From Trichodesmium sp050015995 (GTDB lineage: Bacteria > Cyanobacteriota > Cyanobacteriia > Cyanobacteriales > Microcoleaceae), in contig NZ_JBNHEP010000224.1 of NCBI RefSeq assembly GCF_050015995.1, positions 1 through 64,000 on the forward strand: a stretch of DNA of 64,000 nucleotides, given 5' to 3'. The position numbers and the translations under genes were made by a program. The notes under the pieces are model-generated. The model was not told the origin of the DNA. It ran no database searches and was given only the letters and a program-made list of their open reading frames with translations. This document shows positions 29,148-38,957 of the stretch, piece after piece (position 1 is the stretch's first letter; every line of letters starts with the position of its first letter).

Positions 29148-30149
29148 CTACTCAGGAATTTCCACAGAACGTAAAAAAGCAGCATTTTCTTCTGGCACAG
29201 CAGTATTAATAAACATTCCACTTCCCATTTCAAATCCTGCGGTAAGGGAAACCCTAGGGACAATTGCTAAATACCAATGAAAATAATCTGTACGTTGTTC
29301 ATCAGTAGGAATTGAACGAATAATATAATTATAATCTGGGTTATTTAAGCCATAATAAAGTTTCCCTAAAACAGTTTTTAAATTATCAGCCAAATCTAAC
29401 ATTTCTGACTCAGTAATTTCATCAAAAGATGATGAATGACGCCGGGGAAAAATCCAAGTATGAAATGGTGAAAGTGCAGCATAAGGAATAAATGCTACAA
29501 AATGTTTACTGGCATAAATTATTCTCTCTTCAGCAGCTAGTTCATCTGCTAAAGTTCGGCAAAATAAACATTCTCCAGTATCATCAAAATATCGCATTGC
29601 TTCCTGTATCCGAATCCTTAATTGATAAGGTACAATTGGTGTAGCTGCTAATTGAGAATGAGGATGTTCTAATGATGTACCTGCACCTTTGCCATGATTC
29701 TTAAAAATTAGGATAGTTTGAATTCGTTTATCTTGTTTTATCTCTGCGTATCGAAGGCGATAAACTCTGAGAATATTGACTATATCTTTAAGTTCTAGAA
29801 ATGGTATTATCACATCATGGCGTGGATGTTCGATAATCACTTCATGGAATCCCACTCCTGCCATAGAACGAAAAGTTTTCTCTATATTTCTAACTTTTTC
29901 ACCAATGGGAGTTAGAGCTGGATATTTATTAGGTACTGCCCTAACTCTCCAACTATTATTATCTTTTAGTCGAAATGATTCTGGTCCTGTGAGATGTTCG
30001 TTGCCCAGACAAAATGGACAATCTGGTTGATATGATGGGATGACAATTTGCGATTTTTGGGGTTTAGTAAAATCATCAGGTCTTTTGGCTCTTTCTGTGG
30101 CAATAATAACCCAATCTCTGGTAATTAAGTTTTGTCTTAGTTCAGTCAT
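29148..30149 (-). CDS. galT: GalT-like nucleotidyltransferase (galactose-1-phosphate uridylyltransferase family)
   Basis: This 333-residue HIT-superfamily protein has the GalT N-terminal RQNLITRDWVIIATERAKRP, the Zn-site CPFC, the active site HGKGAGTSLEHPHSQLAAT (HPH nucleophile), a second CXXC-like pair (CLFC), and the C-terminal HTWIFPRRH. The enzyme class transfers UMP between UDP-glucose and galactose-1-phosphate; some relatives use ADP-sugars, so the exact substrate is not settled. A single ATG start at 30149 is chosen. It lies alone. Confidence 0.9.
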   Translation of the reverse strand: MTELRQNLITRDWVIIATERAKRPDDFTKPQKSQIVIPSYQPDCPFCLGNEHLTGPESFRLKDNNSWRVRAVPNKYPALTPIGEKVRNIEKTFRSMAGVGFHEVIIEHPRHDVIIPFLELKDIVNILRVYRLRYAEIKQDKRIQTILIFKNHGKGAGTSLEHPHSQLAATPIVPYQLRIRIQEAMRYFDDTGECLFCRTLADELAAEERIIYASKHFVAFIPYAALSPFHTWIFPRRHSSSFDEITESEMLDLADNLKTVLGKLYYGLNNPDYNYIIRSIPTDEQRTDYFHWYLAIVPRVSLTAGFEMGSGMFINTAVPEENAAFLRSVEIPE

Positions 30150-30367
30150 TTGTATTTTTTAAATTATTTGATTTATCTAACTATAATCGTGTTTTTATGA
30201 TTAACAATTTAAGTCATAAACGGAATATTTAATTTGTCAAAGAGTCTGCAACTCAATTATAACTCAATTATATAAGTTGTTGACTAAACCTTTGGAACAT
30301 GATTTAACTATAGCAGATGTGGAAATAATAATTGATCCACCCAATGGTCAGTTGCGTTATGTTCCTT

Positions 30368-30607
30368 AGAGACTGTTTGTAAAATAAGTCTTAACAGAGC
30401 AAATAATGACTAAAATCTAAAAGCGGTAGTACTTCAAGAGATTGAAATTTCCTAGATACCAGAGGTTTAAAGGTACATATATTCCCAGATTTTTAACTTA
30501 CAAATAGTTGTCTTGATTTCTTCCTCCCTCCATACCTATTCCCTATTCCCTGTTCCCTGTTCCCTGTTCCCTATATCCTTTTTATATTTCCTTTACAAAC
30601 AGTCTCT
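30368..30607. mobile_element. MITE with AGAGACTGTTTGTAAA inverted ends
   Basis: Perfect 16-bp inverted ends at 30368-30383 and 30592-30607. TTA is present at both edges and may be the target duplication. The interior holds a TTCCCTG heptamer array (about 30538-30573). The left 110 bp recur at 34203-34315. Confidence 0.8.
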
Positions 30608-30740
30608 TAGCAGAAGCATTGCGACAACCACAAATTTCTATAATTACTGGTAAATAGGACTGCCAACAGTGAGCAGCTTTAGCAATACAAACGAACCTCA
30701 AAAAAGATTTGTCTTGAGAAATAGTTAAATAATTACCGAA

Positions 30741-30832
30741 TAATTAAGGTAAAAAGCCTCTCCTTTAAAGGAGAAAAAAGAAAAAATTTTCACGCTCCGC
30801 GTCAATCCAATCCGTTTTAGGGAGAGGTAATT
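30741..30832 (-). repeat. Modular repeat family, short copy (minus orientation)
   Basis: AATTAAGGTAAAAAGCCTCT to GAGAGGTAATT. It is the reverse complement of the two outer parts of the element at 60027-60316 without its about 200-bp middle. Confidence 0.8.
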
Positions 30833-31030
30833 ATCAATTATTGAAGTTATCGTGATTATTGGGCATCATTTATTTTGATGAGCAATGGTTTTTCAAGCAA
30901 AAATAACAAAGAATAAAAATAGTTAAATTAGGTACATCATGAATTTAAGATTATATTCACAGGAAAAACTAGATAGATGTGATATATAAAATTAAATAGC
31001 TTATAATAATATATTTAGGAGCTAATAATA

Positions 31031-31405
31031 ATGACTAATAGGGAATTCCAAATATTGAAACAGCAACGTGATGCTAAACTAGCTACAGTTTTGATCAAAA
31101 TAATTGATACTGAATGGAATCGAGTTAGTAGACAACTCGACGCTCTGGATACTGATTCTGGTGATGTTACTAAAGCAGCAATTTTAGTCGGGCAATATCA
31201 AATATTAGATAAATTAATGGCAGCATTATCAGAAGGTAGTCTTAGTTCAGATTATGAAATAGAAGCTATATGGCGTTCAAAATTAATTCAGCGTGTTGTA
31301 GAGGGTTTTAATTTAGATGTCGATACTCGGACCCCACCTCGTCAATATAAAAGTATAGCACAACAACTCGCAGAAGCTTGTGGACTAGAAGTAATTCAAG
31401 ATTAA
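31031..31405 (+). CDS. Hypothetical helical protein
   Basis: The 124-residue protein is mostly helical and polar (MTNREFQILKQQRDAKLATV... RQLDALDTDSGDVTKAA). No family is recognised. TAGGAG lies 8-10 bases before the ATG. The C-terminal TPPRQYKSIAQQLAEACGL is conserved-looking. A stem-loop follows the stop. Confidence 0.7.
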   Translation: MTNREFQILKQQRDAKLATVLIKIIDTEWNRVSRQLDALDTDSGDVTKAAILVGQYQILDKLMAALSEGSLSSDYEIEAIWRSKLIQRVVEGFNLDVDTRTPPRQYKSIAQQLAEACGLEVIQD

Positions 31406-31425
31406 TTCTGTATTATTTGATTGGG

Positions 31426-31480
31426 TAGCCCGGTCGTTTTTATCAACAACAACTTCCGGGCTAAGTTCTAATTTTTCTGA
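31426..31480 (+). terminator. Possible terminator hairpin
   Basis: TAGCCCGG at 31426-31433 pairs with CCGGGCTA at 31456-31463, with a 22-base loop; a weak T-rich tail follows. Confidence 0.45.
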
Positions 31481-31505
31481 ATAATATTTATGCACAATAG
31501 CAACG

Positions 31506-32303
31506 ATGATTATGGAAACTAATACAGGGAAATTTAACTCAGATATTATTCGACAGTGGGCTAATTTAATTGCTATTTTAACTGCTTTTTTTCTGAATGT
31601 TTATGTGAATATTGCTCCCCCTAGTGGTCAAACTATAGGTGAAATTTCTAACACTGTATTTAAGGATGTTTTAATTACTCCTGCCAGTTATGCTTTTGCT
31701 ATTTGGGGATTAATTTATTTAGGTTTAATTAGCTTCGGAATTTATCAACTCTTGCCAGCACAACGAGAAAATCAAATTTTACGCAGATGTCAATATTTTT
31801 TAGTAGGTGCAAGTCTATCACAAATTATTTGGATATTTTTATTTCAATATCAACTGTTTACTCTTTCAGTCTTGGCAATGTTAGGAATTTTAGGCTGTTT
31901 GATTTGCCTATATCTAAATTTAGGAATTAGTTCTGAAAGAGTCTCAAAAAAGGATAAATGGCTAGTTCATCATCCTATCAGTATATATTTTGCTTGGATT
32001 AGTGTAGCAACAATCGTAAATGTAGCCTGCGCTCTAGATAATTTAGGCTGGAATAGTTCAGAGCAAGTTGCTATTGTTTGGACAATAATTATGTTAATAA
32101 TTGGAGCAGTTATTGCAGCAATTATTAATATTCAAAAACAAGATATTGCTTATACTTTGGTATTTATTTGGGCATTTACAGCAATTGCAGTTCGTCATTT
32201 AGATATTCCATTTCTTTATGTTACTGCTGGAATATTAGCTTTAGGATTAGCAGTTTTAGTTTTTCTCAAACTTTTATCAAAAGGTTTTAGGCTCAAAATT
32301 TAG
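31506..32303 (+). CDS. TspO/MBR-like tryptophan-rich sensory protein
   Basis: This 265-residue integral membrane protein has about seven hydrophobic helices. The N-terminal NVYVNIAPPSGQTIGEISN and SYAFAIWGLIYLGLISFGIY match cyanobacterial TspO-like proteins. Family members bind porphyrins or act in stress signalling; here the sequence is longer than classical five-helix TspO (about 160 residues). The start may be ATG 31506 or 31512. No operon partner is evident. Confidence 0.85.
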   Translation: MIMETNTGKFNSDIIRQWANLIAILTAFFLNVYVNIAPPSGQTIGEISNTVFKDVLITPASYAFAIWGLIYLGLISFGIYQLLPAQRENQILRRCQYFLVGASLSQIIWIFLFQYQLFTLSVLAMLGILGCLICLYLNLGISSERVSKKDKWLVHHPISIYFAWISVATIVNVACALDNLGWNSSEQVAIVWTIIMLIIGAVIAAIINIQKQDIAYTLVFIWAFTAIAVRHLDIPFLYVTAGILALGLAVLVFLKLLSKGFRLKI

Positions 32304-32903
32304 ACATATTGCGAAATTAGGATGAGATTTTTAGATATATAGCAATCAGGAATGATTTTGATAGATATTTAAGAACAATTAAGATCGATCAAAATACTTT
32401 TATATTCTGACTCCTGTACGGGCGATTTGCGAATCGCCCCTACGACTCCTGACTCCTAATTACCACTAAAATTTTACAACTGAAATATGATTGCTATAGC
32501 TCAATAGATTTACTACCAAAAAAAATGCTGGAGAAACAATAAATTCATGTACTGTTTTGTATCTATAAAGCAGATTTATCCTAAATATTTAAGTGCAATT
32601 TGAACCCTCAGAAGTCTGGTTTATGAGGAACATACCATAAATATTTGATGGAAATAAATAAACCCGACTTGAAGTCGGAGACTATATTTTTATTTAAACC
32701 TTGCTCCGCCAGGCAAGGTTTTATAAGTGGAGCTTCGTCAAGAAAAAGTATCACCATTTTTCTCATCTATATGTATGTTTATTTTATAAACATAAACACC
32801 CTCTCAAAATATTTCTCTAAATACGAAAGTAGCTAATATCTTTTTAAATTAAAATAGAATTAAGTAAAATTAGGTAAAATTAGGGAAAACTTGAAAAAAT
32901 AAT
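32304..32903. other. Intergenic region with hairpins
   Basis: No gene is seen. A palindrome-like block (GGGCGATTTGCGAATCGCCC, about 32418) sits between TGACTCC heptamer pieces. Near 32660-32720 two short hairpins occur (CCGACTTGAAGTCGG; AAACCTTGC...GCAAGGTTT). Confidence 0.5.
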
Positions 32904-33590
32904 ATGGCACGCGGAGAACAAATATACACTCTTAGAGAATTTCTAAATATGGATGGTGTTTACGAACATCATGGAATTGACTATGGCGATGGAACAGTTA
33001 TCCATTATCGCAAAGGAACAGAAACTATTGAACGAACTTCTAAAGCATATTTTACTGATAGGAGAAAAGTTTATGTTAAACGTTACCCACTTCGTTATAT
33101 TGCCGATACAGTCATTCAAAGAGCAGAAAGTAGACTAGGAGAAAGAAAATATAATATTCTTTTTAATAATTGTGAACACTTTGCGAGTTGGTGCATCACT
33201 GGAGTTAGCCATAGTCAACAAGTAAAAAACTTTATTCCTCTACTTTATCATATTAATGTCGAGCAAATATCAGAACCAATTAAGCAGGCAATTTTAGGCG
33301 TAAAAACTGAACTGGGTACTGCTGAATTAGTAAGTAAAGCTTTAGCAGATATTAAAGTAGCTTGGGAAAATATTCAACCTGAATATAAACAAACTTTACA
33401 GGAAATAGATAACTGGCAAAAAGTTGCGGTTGCAGCGCTTAAAAAAGACCGGGAAGATTTAGCTCGTGCTGCCTTAATTCGTAAGCGAAAACATCAAGAA
33501 CGTGCTGATGAATTAGCAGCTAGTTTGCAGAAATTGGCAACTATGACAGAAACACTTTTACGGAGCCAAAATTTAATTGGTAAAAATTAG
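32904..33590 (+). CDS. LRAT-domain (NlpC/P60-like) acyltransferase or hydrolase
   Basis: The N-terminal domain (1-105) is a lecithin retinol acyltransferase-type fold: VYEHHGIDYGDGTVIHY carries His23 and His34, and NNCEHFASWC carries the catalytic Cys90 in the diagnostic NCEHFA motif. Such enzymes form a Cys-acyl intermediate on lipids. The C-terminal ~110 residues (about 115-228) are charged helices, perhaps coiled coil. The stop codon lies in the left end of a MITE, so the 3' end may have been trimmed or replaced. Function in this organism is unknown. Confidence 0.9.
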   Translation: MARGEQIYTLREFLNMDGVYEHHGIDYGDGTVIHYRKGTETIERTSKAYFTDRRKVYVKRYPLRYIADTVIQRAESRLGERKYNILFNNCEHFASWCITGVSHSQQVKNFIPLLYHINVEQISEPIKQAILGVKTELGTAELVSKALADIKVAWENIQPEYKQTLQEIDNWQKVAVAALKKDREDLARAALIRKRKHQERADELAASLQKLATMTETLLRSQNLIGKN

Positions 33591-34010
33591 ACATCTCTAG
33601 AAAAGAGGGAGTAGGGTTCAATAATTAATAATTAATAATTAATAATTACCTCTTCTTTTTAAGAATAGGATTGGTTAAAAAGATTTTTTTTGTTCTCTTG
33701 GTCGATTGGATATGGCGTTTTTGCTGGCGCAAAGCTTCGCTAACGGCTAAGATCCGACATGAAACGCTGCGCGACATGAAAAGCGGAGCTGCTCTGCACT
33801 CTTTGGGAAACCTCGCCATGCCATCCTACGGAATGCTGCCTCTTGCCTCCTCCGGAGGAGCTACGCTAACACAGGAGCTTCGCTAACGCTAACGCTAACG
33901 ACCGCTTTTTTCTACTTGAAAGGAGAGGCTTTAAACCTTAATTTTTCGGGAAAAAATTGACTGTTTCTGCTCGATAATTGATGTAATTTTTTATTTTTGG
34001 AGATGTCTAT
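33588..34010. mobile_element. MITE with TAGACATCTC ends carrying a modular repeat
   Basis: The left end TTAGACATCTCTAG at 33588 and right end GGAGATGTCTA at about 33999-34009 are inverted. Nested inside are an ATTAATA heptamer array (about 33620-33648) and the modular repeat at 33641-33950. Confidence 0.7.
33641..33950 (+). repeat. Modular repeat, long copy
   Basis: The left arm AATTACCTCTTC...GGATTGGTTAAAA and right arm GGAGAGGCTTTAAACCTTAA enclose GATATGGCG...CGCCATGCCATC and GCTTCGCTAACG modules. Any open frame here is repeat-derived. Confidence 0.85.
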
Positions 34011-34202
34011 TAGTATGAGTTATTAATAGTTATCAATAAAGATAGTAATGTAGAAGTAGTTATATTATCAAAAAAAATTATAGCACTTCTCAGAAATATA
34101 GCCTACATAAATAATAATTACTTTTTATTAAAAAAAATTATTTTAGCCAATCCTCTTTTTTATAAGAAGATGTAATTAATAATTAATAATTAATTATTAT
34201 TA

Positions 34203-34407
34203 AGAGACTGTTTGTCAAATAAGTCTTAAGAGAGCAAATAGTGACTAAAATCTAAAAGCGGTAGTACTTCAAGAGATTGAAATTTGGTAGAGGCCAGAGG
34301 TGGAAAGGTACATATAGCGCTACGCATTGAGGTTAGGACATTTCTAAATCCTCAAACCCTTTAGTTTACTATTCCCTATTCCCTATTCCCTAGCGCGTAG
34401 CACTATA
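34203..34407. mobile_element. Nested MITEs: AGAGACTG element truncated by a TATAGCGCTA element
   Basis: 34203-34315 repeats the left 110 bp of the element at 30368. It then switches to a TATAGCGCTACGC element (34313-34407), the reverse-oriented relative of 19364-19470, and its right half is missing. The second element also holds a TTCCCTA heptamer array (34371-34392). Confidence 0.8.
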
Positions 34408-34433
34408 GAACCCCTGAAGGTATCTCTAAAAAA

Positions 34434-35291
34434 TTAGGCGGTATAGCTGCCGCTAGGCTCCGCCAACGCTAACCTCTTAAGCATCAGTCGAATAAAACAA
34501 AGATTAATCTTAGCAGTAGCATTTTCCAGGGTTCTTTCAAAATTTTTGGTCAAGTTTTTACACCTCTCCATCCAGGAATTGGTTCTTTCAATGACCCACC
34601 AGGCTTTGACAGGAACAAACCCTGTTTTTCCTTCCTGTTTTTTCTGAGCCTTTGATGGTTTTGGTGATAGTTTCAACCGAATTTTGGTCATAATCGCAGG
34701 ATAAATTTTTTTTAACTCCTGTATGATTTTTTCGGGGTGGTATCCATTATCAAGTAAAATAGTGATTTTAGTATGGGTTTACAGGTTTGGACTTAAAGTA
34801 GTCAATATTGTCTGACAACATTTCAATTAATCCGTCATCATCAGTTTCTGATGATGCATGTGCAATGAGCAAAAAAAGGAAAGCCTAGACTATCTACTGC
34901 TAAGTGTCTCTTAATTCCATTAGTAGCTTTGTAGAAACAGAATCCCTTGGACTTGACACTAGCATTACAAGTATTTTTTACAGATAAGTGAATCAATAAT
35001 TATTAAAGTTGTCCATTTTGCTTTTTTTTAACCTGTTGACGTACTTGAGAGTGCAATACATCTCTAATTTGCAAGGGTTATCCCTGATTCTCGCCACTTT
35101 TTATACTGTGGAGTAAGGAGGTAAATATGCACGGTAAATCAGACCAATTACAACCGTTCTTCAGTTGATAGAGTACACCGTCCAATATTTGTCTTTTACT
35201 CCCCGATCGTGGGACAAGTTTTCTTTTTTTTTGGCAACAATGGTTCAATCAGAACCCATTCTTCATCTGTTAAACTACTTGAATATGGCAT
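34434..35291 (-). pseudogene. IS5-family transposase, multiply frameshifted
   Basis: From the ATG near 35291 the minus strand reads MPYSSSLTDEEWVLIEPLLP, then breaks; downstream pieces such as SVKSKGFCFYKATNGIKRHL-like and the C-terminal WVIERTNSWMERCKNLTKNF follow in different frames. The last frame (34434-34691) still encodes IS5 C-terminal motifs with ENATAKINLCFIRLMLKRLA. At both ends lie inverted copies of the GCGGAGCCTAGCGGCAGC repeat (about 34441-34466 and 35320-35347). Confidence 0.85.
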
Positions 35292-35739
35292 TTAGCCACC
35301 TCTTGGTTAAATAATTGGTGTTGGCGGAGCCTAGCGGCAGCTATATCGCTACTTATTATAACCTTGGACGTAAAAGATACGCTTAGGGGTTCTATAAACA
35401 TTTTGCGGATGGGAACCCGCGTCGGCGCAAGACGCAAGCGGTCATATAGAATCCGGTTATATACTATATGTTTATATCTATAACTTCACGGACCACACTT
35501 CCCACACCCCCACACTTCCCACACTTCCCACCCCCCTTACTCCCCGAACTATATAATAAGTATTCAACCAGATTTGATATCAGACCCCGCGTCGGCGTAA
35601 GATGCAAGGGAATGGGCACCAAGAGAGGGAATGCTGACCAAAGAGAGGGAACGTCCACCAAGAAGGCTGCGGGACTCGCAGTGTCAGCGCCAGTCGCTCA
35701 TGGGGGGAACCCCCAAGACCGCGCTGGCTTGTCTGTGGA
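35292..35739. other. Intergenic region with dispersed repeats
   Basis: No gene. It has a copy of GCGGAGCCTAGCGGCAGC, two CCGCGTCGGCG..AGACGCAAG-type repeats (about 35415 and 35586) and CACACTTCCCACAC tracts. It resembles the repeat mixture at 22490-22530. Confidence 0.5.
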
Positions 35740-35883
35740 GCAACCGTAAGACCTGAAAGGAGTAAATCTCGGAAGGCAGGTGCATTGTTAAGCTCCTCTG
35801 TCAAGAGGCAGCAGAAAGCCCCTAACAGCAATGCTAGGGAATCCCGCGCTGTCTCGTGAGAGCAGCGTCGGGAGGATGTCAAT
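35740..35883 (+). ncRNA. Orphan omega-RNA-like (IS605/IS607 right-end) sequence
   Basis: The segment CGTAAGACCTGAAAGGAG, TCTCGGAAGGCAGGTGCA, AAGCCCCTAACAGCAATGC and the terminal hairpin (TCCCGCGCTG...GCAGCGTCGGGA) followed by GGATGTCAA resembles the 3' region downstream of cyanobacterial tnpB genes that encodes guide-type omega RNA. No tnpB is next to it. The resemblance is from memory of such ends and needs a covariance search. Confidence 0.45.
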
Positions 35884-35915
35884 AACACTAAACCAATAAT
35901 ACAGAAACAAACAGT

Positions 35916-37274
35916 ATGACTTCAACTACCCCGCCAAGACAACAACCAACCAAAACAGGATCATTTATAGATACTGGATTAAATAATTTTCAAATCTGGG
36001 CATTGCAGAACCCAGAAAAAACATTCAGCAAAACTTTACTTCCCATAATTAACTTTATAGAAGGCTTAGTCGCAAACACTCCCACATATCTAGACTACAA
36101 ACGCCTTGTTTTAGGACCAAATTTTTGCTGTGCTGGACAAGTAGTTATGGGAGAATTTACAGCAATAGAAACGGCACTGACTTCACCCCAAGCAAGAACA
36201 TGGCGTCTAGGCACTACTATACTAGCAAAAAATCACTTGCCTAATCAGGATATAGGCGAAAGAAACGTTTTTTTACTGGCACTCTCAGATGTGGAAGCAG
36301 GAGGTAGTAATGACCACGAAGCTTTCCGCAGATGTTTACAAGATTACATTACAAATGACTCTGCAATAGCACGTCAGCAAGACGCGACCGCCAGAGAACT
36401 TCTCGACCAGTTAGCAGCAGATTATATAGATATGCCTCATGGTCTCGGTGGTGCTTTCTTTAGTGACGATGGGCGGGGTTGGAAGGAGTTTCTGATTAGA
36501 TATCTCCACTATGTCTTATTTGGCTTAAACCCCAATGACAAAGATAAAATGGACTTGCTCACAGATTTACACTACACTCGCCTTGGTACCCTGCGTTACT
36601 TTGCAGTTGTTAGTAATTTCCTAGAAAAGTTAAATATACAAGGGCATAAAAAAATTCCAGAACTGATCGAGCGCACAGCAACAATTTATGAAAATTCCCC
36701 TGCTCTCGCTAACTTTGATGAGCAGAGCGACCAATACAACGGTATGACCAGACGGGAACTAGCAAAGTTGACAACATCTATTATGAGTATTGCTGCTTTA
36801 CAAGGACCACTACATCTCGGTCAAACTGCAATGGGCGATCGCCCACTCCCTGCTTACGAAGGGCGAAATACATCTAACATTCAACCTACTGACTATTGGG
36901 ATGGACTTGACCTGGACGACCGAGAGTCTGTACGACTATACCTTTTGGAATGTTCTCGTCTCTGGGCGCCTGTTAGTGCTTCTCATAAAATAGCAACAGA
37001 TGGTTTCACTGTGACAATAACTGGTCGAGAGCAAACTTTTCCTGCTGGTACAAAAATATTAATTCCTATGAGTTTAGGGTTATTAGACGAGAGCTTTTGG
37101 GGTCCTACAACCTATGAGTTTGATGCTAACCGAGAGAACCTTTGCCCTTATCACATGGGTTTCCATTCTGTAGGCGATCGTAGTGCGGGGCGTATTTGTC
37201 CTGGTAAAGATATTGCTATGAATATGCTTATGGATGTCATTATTACTGTAGGTAAGGCGCGACGTTCTATTTGA
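35916..37274 (+). CDS. Cytochrome P450, CYP74-like candidate
   Basis: The 452-residue protein has the P450 ExxR motif Glu345-x-x-Arg348 (LECSRLW) and a heme loop with proximal Cys428 in GRICPGKD. The Cys-x-Gly-Lys-Asp form and missing AGxDT oxygen-activation motif resemble the CYP74 group (allene oxide synthase, hydroperoxide lyase, epoxyalcohol synthase) and the P450 part of fungal Ppo enzymes, which rearrange fatty-acid hydroperoxides without needing O2 or a reductase. A lipoxygenase lies about 4 kb away. Assignment to CYP74 is inferred. A clear ATG follows the omega-RNA-like segment. Confidence 0.75.
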   Translation: MTSTTPPRQQPTKTGSFIDTGLNNFQIWALQNPEKTFSKTLLPIINFIEGLVANTPTYLDYKRLVLGPNFCCAGQVVMGEFTAIETALTSPQARTWRLGTTILAKNHLPNQDIGERNVFLLALSDVEAGGSNDHEAFRRCLQDYITNDSAIARQQDATARELLDQLAADYIDMPHGLGGAFFSDDGRGWKEFLIRYLHYVLFGLNPNDKDKMDLLTDLHYTRLGTLRYFAVVSNFLEKLNIQGHKKIPELIERTATIYENSPALANFDEQSDQYNGMTRRELAKLTTSIMSIAALQGPLHLGQTAMGDRPLPAYEGRNTSNIQPTDYWDGLDLDDRESVRLYLLECSRLWAPVSASHKIATDGFTVTITGREQTFPAGTKILIPMSLGLLDESFWGPTTYEFDANRENLCPYHMGFHSVGDRSAGRICPGKDIAMNMLMDVIITVGKARRSI

Positions 37275-37420
37275 GGTGATAATATCAAATCAGGTGGTAT
37301 CGTTATAAAAAAGTCTAGAAACCGGGTTTGTGTTAAATGCTTCCTCCCATAAACCAGGTTTGTTATAACACTTCCATTGCAAGCAGATTTGATATAAGAC
37401 AAGTTAGTTTAATTCATCTA

Positions 37421-37506
37421 TGACTTACGCAGAACCACCGTATCTAGTAGTGGTTAAGGGGCGTCAACCACTACAAATGGTGTATTGAATATTTTGCGTA
37501 AGTCCT
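37421..37506. mobile_element. MITE with TGACTTACGCA / TGCGTAAGTCCT ends
   Basis: It is the reverse complement of the 27585-27724 element (core ACCACCGTATCTAGTAG, ACCACTACAAATGGTGTATT), with a shorter interior. Confidence 0.8.
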
Positions 37507-37546
37507 ATAATCGTCAAAAAATTTTCTCCCATAAAGTGCGACCGTT

Positions 37547-37574
37547 GTAGGGAGGTTCCATGAAACGTCTCTAC
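37547..37574. repeat. Imperfect copy of the 28-bp palindrome
   Basis: GTAGGGAGGTTCCATGAAAC and a mirrored right arm ending CTCTAC. It is a member of the palindrome family. Confidence 0.6.
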
Positions 37575-37610
37575 TAGAGATTATCGGTGGCGATCGCTTC
37601 CTGACAACAA

Positions 37611-38502
37611 TTAATTCTCTTGCTTCAATACTGCACCCAAAGTTTTCAACATCTCCAAATGAGCATCAGTTAATCCTTTTACCCCAGTAATATCCATACC
37701 CTCATAAGGTCTAGGTACTCGCAAAGTTCTCAAACATTCACCACTCTCAACATCCCAACATTTAATAGTTTCATCTAAACTACCAGTAATTACCATTTGA
37801 CTATCTCTACTACAATCTAATGATGAGATATGATCGTTATGCGCCTTGATAATTTTCAGGCATTCTCCAGTCACAACATCCCACAACCTTAAAGTGCCAT
37901 CCTGACCACCACTGACAACAAATTTACCATTAGCAGCAAATTTCACAGGCCACACCAAACCCTGATGTTTGTGAAGGGTTTTCATACACGCTCCCTTCCT
38001 CACATCCCAAAGCTTTAACGTACTATCCTCACTGCCACTCACTAAAAACTGCCCGTCCGGACTAAAAGCGATTAATAGCAATAAGTCGGCAGCGGTCTTG
38101 GAGAATCCATTCTTTAAGTGTGTTTAATTCTGTTTCTCTGCCAAAAAAAGTAGGAATATCTGGCGCATCTCCCCAGTCTTGATAGGTGCTTTTATTCTGT
38201 TGTTTGTTTTCTTCGGATTTTAGAAGTTGTTGATTTTTTTGTGATTTTAGCGATCGCTCTAAAACTTCTTTAACATTTGTCTTAGTAACTTTTATACCCA
38301 ATGGTGCACTTAATAATTTCCAGATCGAAGAGCCTTGTTTTTTAGTATTGGTTTCATTTGTATATATTGTATTAGCAATATTCGCATAGATATCTCCTTT
38401 TAATGCTCCTATCAGAATCTTTACTTGATTCTCATTGAGAGATATACCGTTATATTGCTCAATAGTTTGTTGAGCAAATTTAATTAGTTTTTCCACATTC
38501 AT
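37611..38502 (-). pseudogene. NB-ARC/WD40 STAND protein with internal deletion
   Basis: The 5' part (38062-38502) reads MNVEKLIKFAQQTIEQYNG..., then the typical lead-in PDIPTFFGRETELNTLKEWI and the first bases of an NB-ARC domain (DRCRLIAI). It then stops, and the WD40 C-terminal part (37611-38081; SPDGQFLVSGSEDSTLKLWD) follows in another frame. The whole NTPase domain and most repeats are missing, so a deletion of several kb fused the two ends. The C-terminal tail (LRVPRPYEGMDITGVKGL) matches that of the intact STAND protein at 9.7 kb. Confidence 0.85.
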
Positions 38503-38957
38503 AATTACATATTTATAATTAATAAATAATTGCTTTATAGATTGAGGATAGATTAGGAGTTGATAACTTTGGGAGCTTATCATTTATTAGCGCCGTAACT
38601 CATCAACCAGTTTAAACCCTACATCTTGACCATGTAGGTTCTTAGTTTTACTTTCCATAACCTTATTTTACACCTTAGTTCGCCTTTTACTTCTTTTTTT
38701 ATTTTCAGAAGATGTTGAGATATTGATTTAGATAAACAATATAGAAGTATTTGTAATTAGCTTTTATCTGGATATAAGTTTATAGTATTGAATGACAAAT
38801 TCCAGTTTGAACCGACATAGTTAGACAAATCATCCTATTCAAGGCATTCTTGTTTCACTTTTTCACTTTTTGGTACTTTATAACTTCACTATATTTGCTA
38901 CTTTGTCACTCTAGACTCAATTTACACTACAGGTGTAGTTCTCAAACGATAAACCTT
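38503..38957. other. Intergenic region before the RTX gene
   Basis: No gene is seen. The AT-rich stretch 38583-38957 has no repeat arrays I can identify; the RTX promoter is presumably near 38850-38950. Confidence 0.4.

Larger units (their letters stand above)
30150..31030. other. Intergenic region with split ORF remnant and MITE
   Basis: Around 30270-30369 an open stretch reads LTKPLEHDLTIADVEIIIDP and continues NGQLRYVP, ending at the left end of the MITE. Just right of the MITE a second stretch reads LAEALRQPQISIITGK. Together they look like a small gene interrupted by the element, though the two frames do not join cleanly at the TTA repeat. I do not recognise the family. The MITE and a minus-oriented modular repeat (30741-30832) fill the rest. 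Confidence 0.4.

Noticed and set aside
33671..33886. Open frame inside the modular repeat
   Set aside because: It is made wholly of repeat modules (TTCGCTAACG and similar), with no ribosome binding site, and matches other repeat copies rather than any protein.
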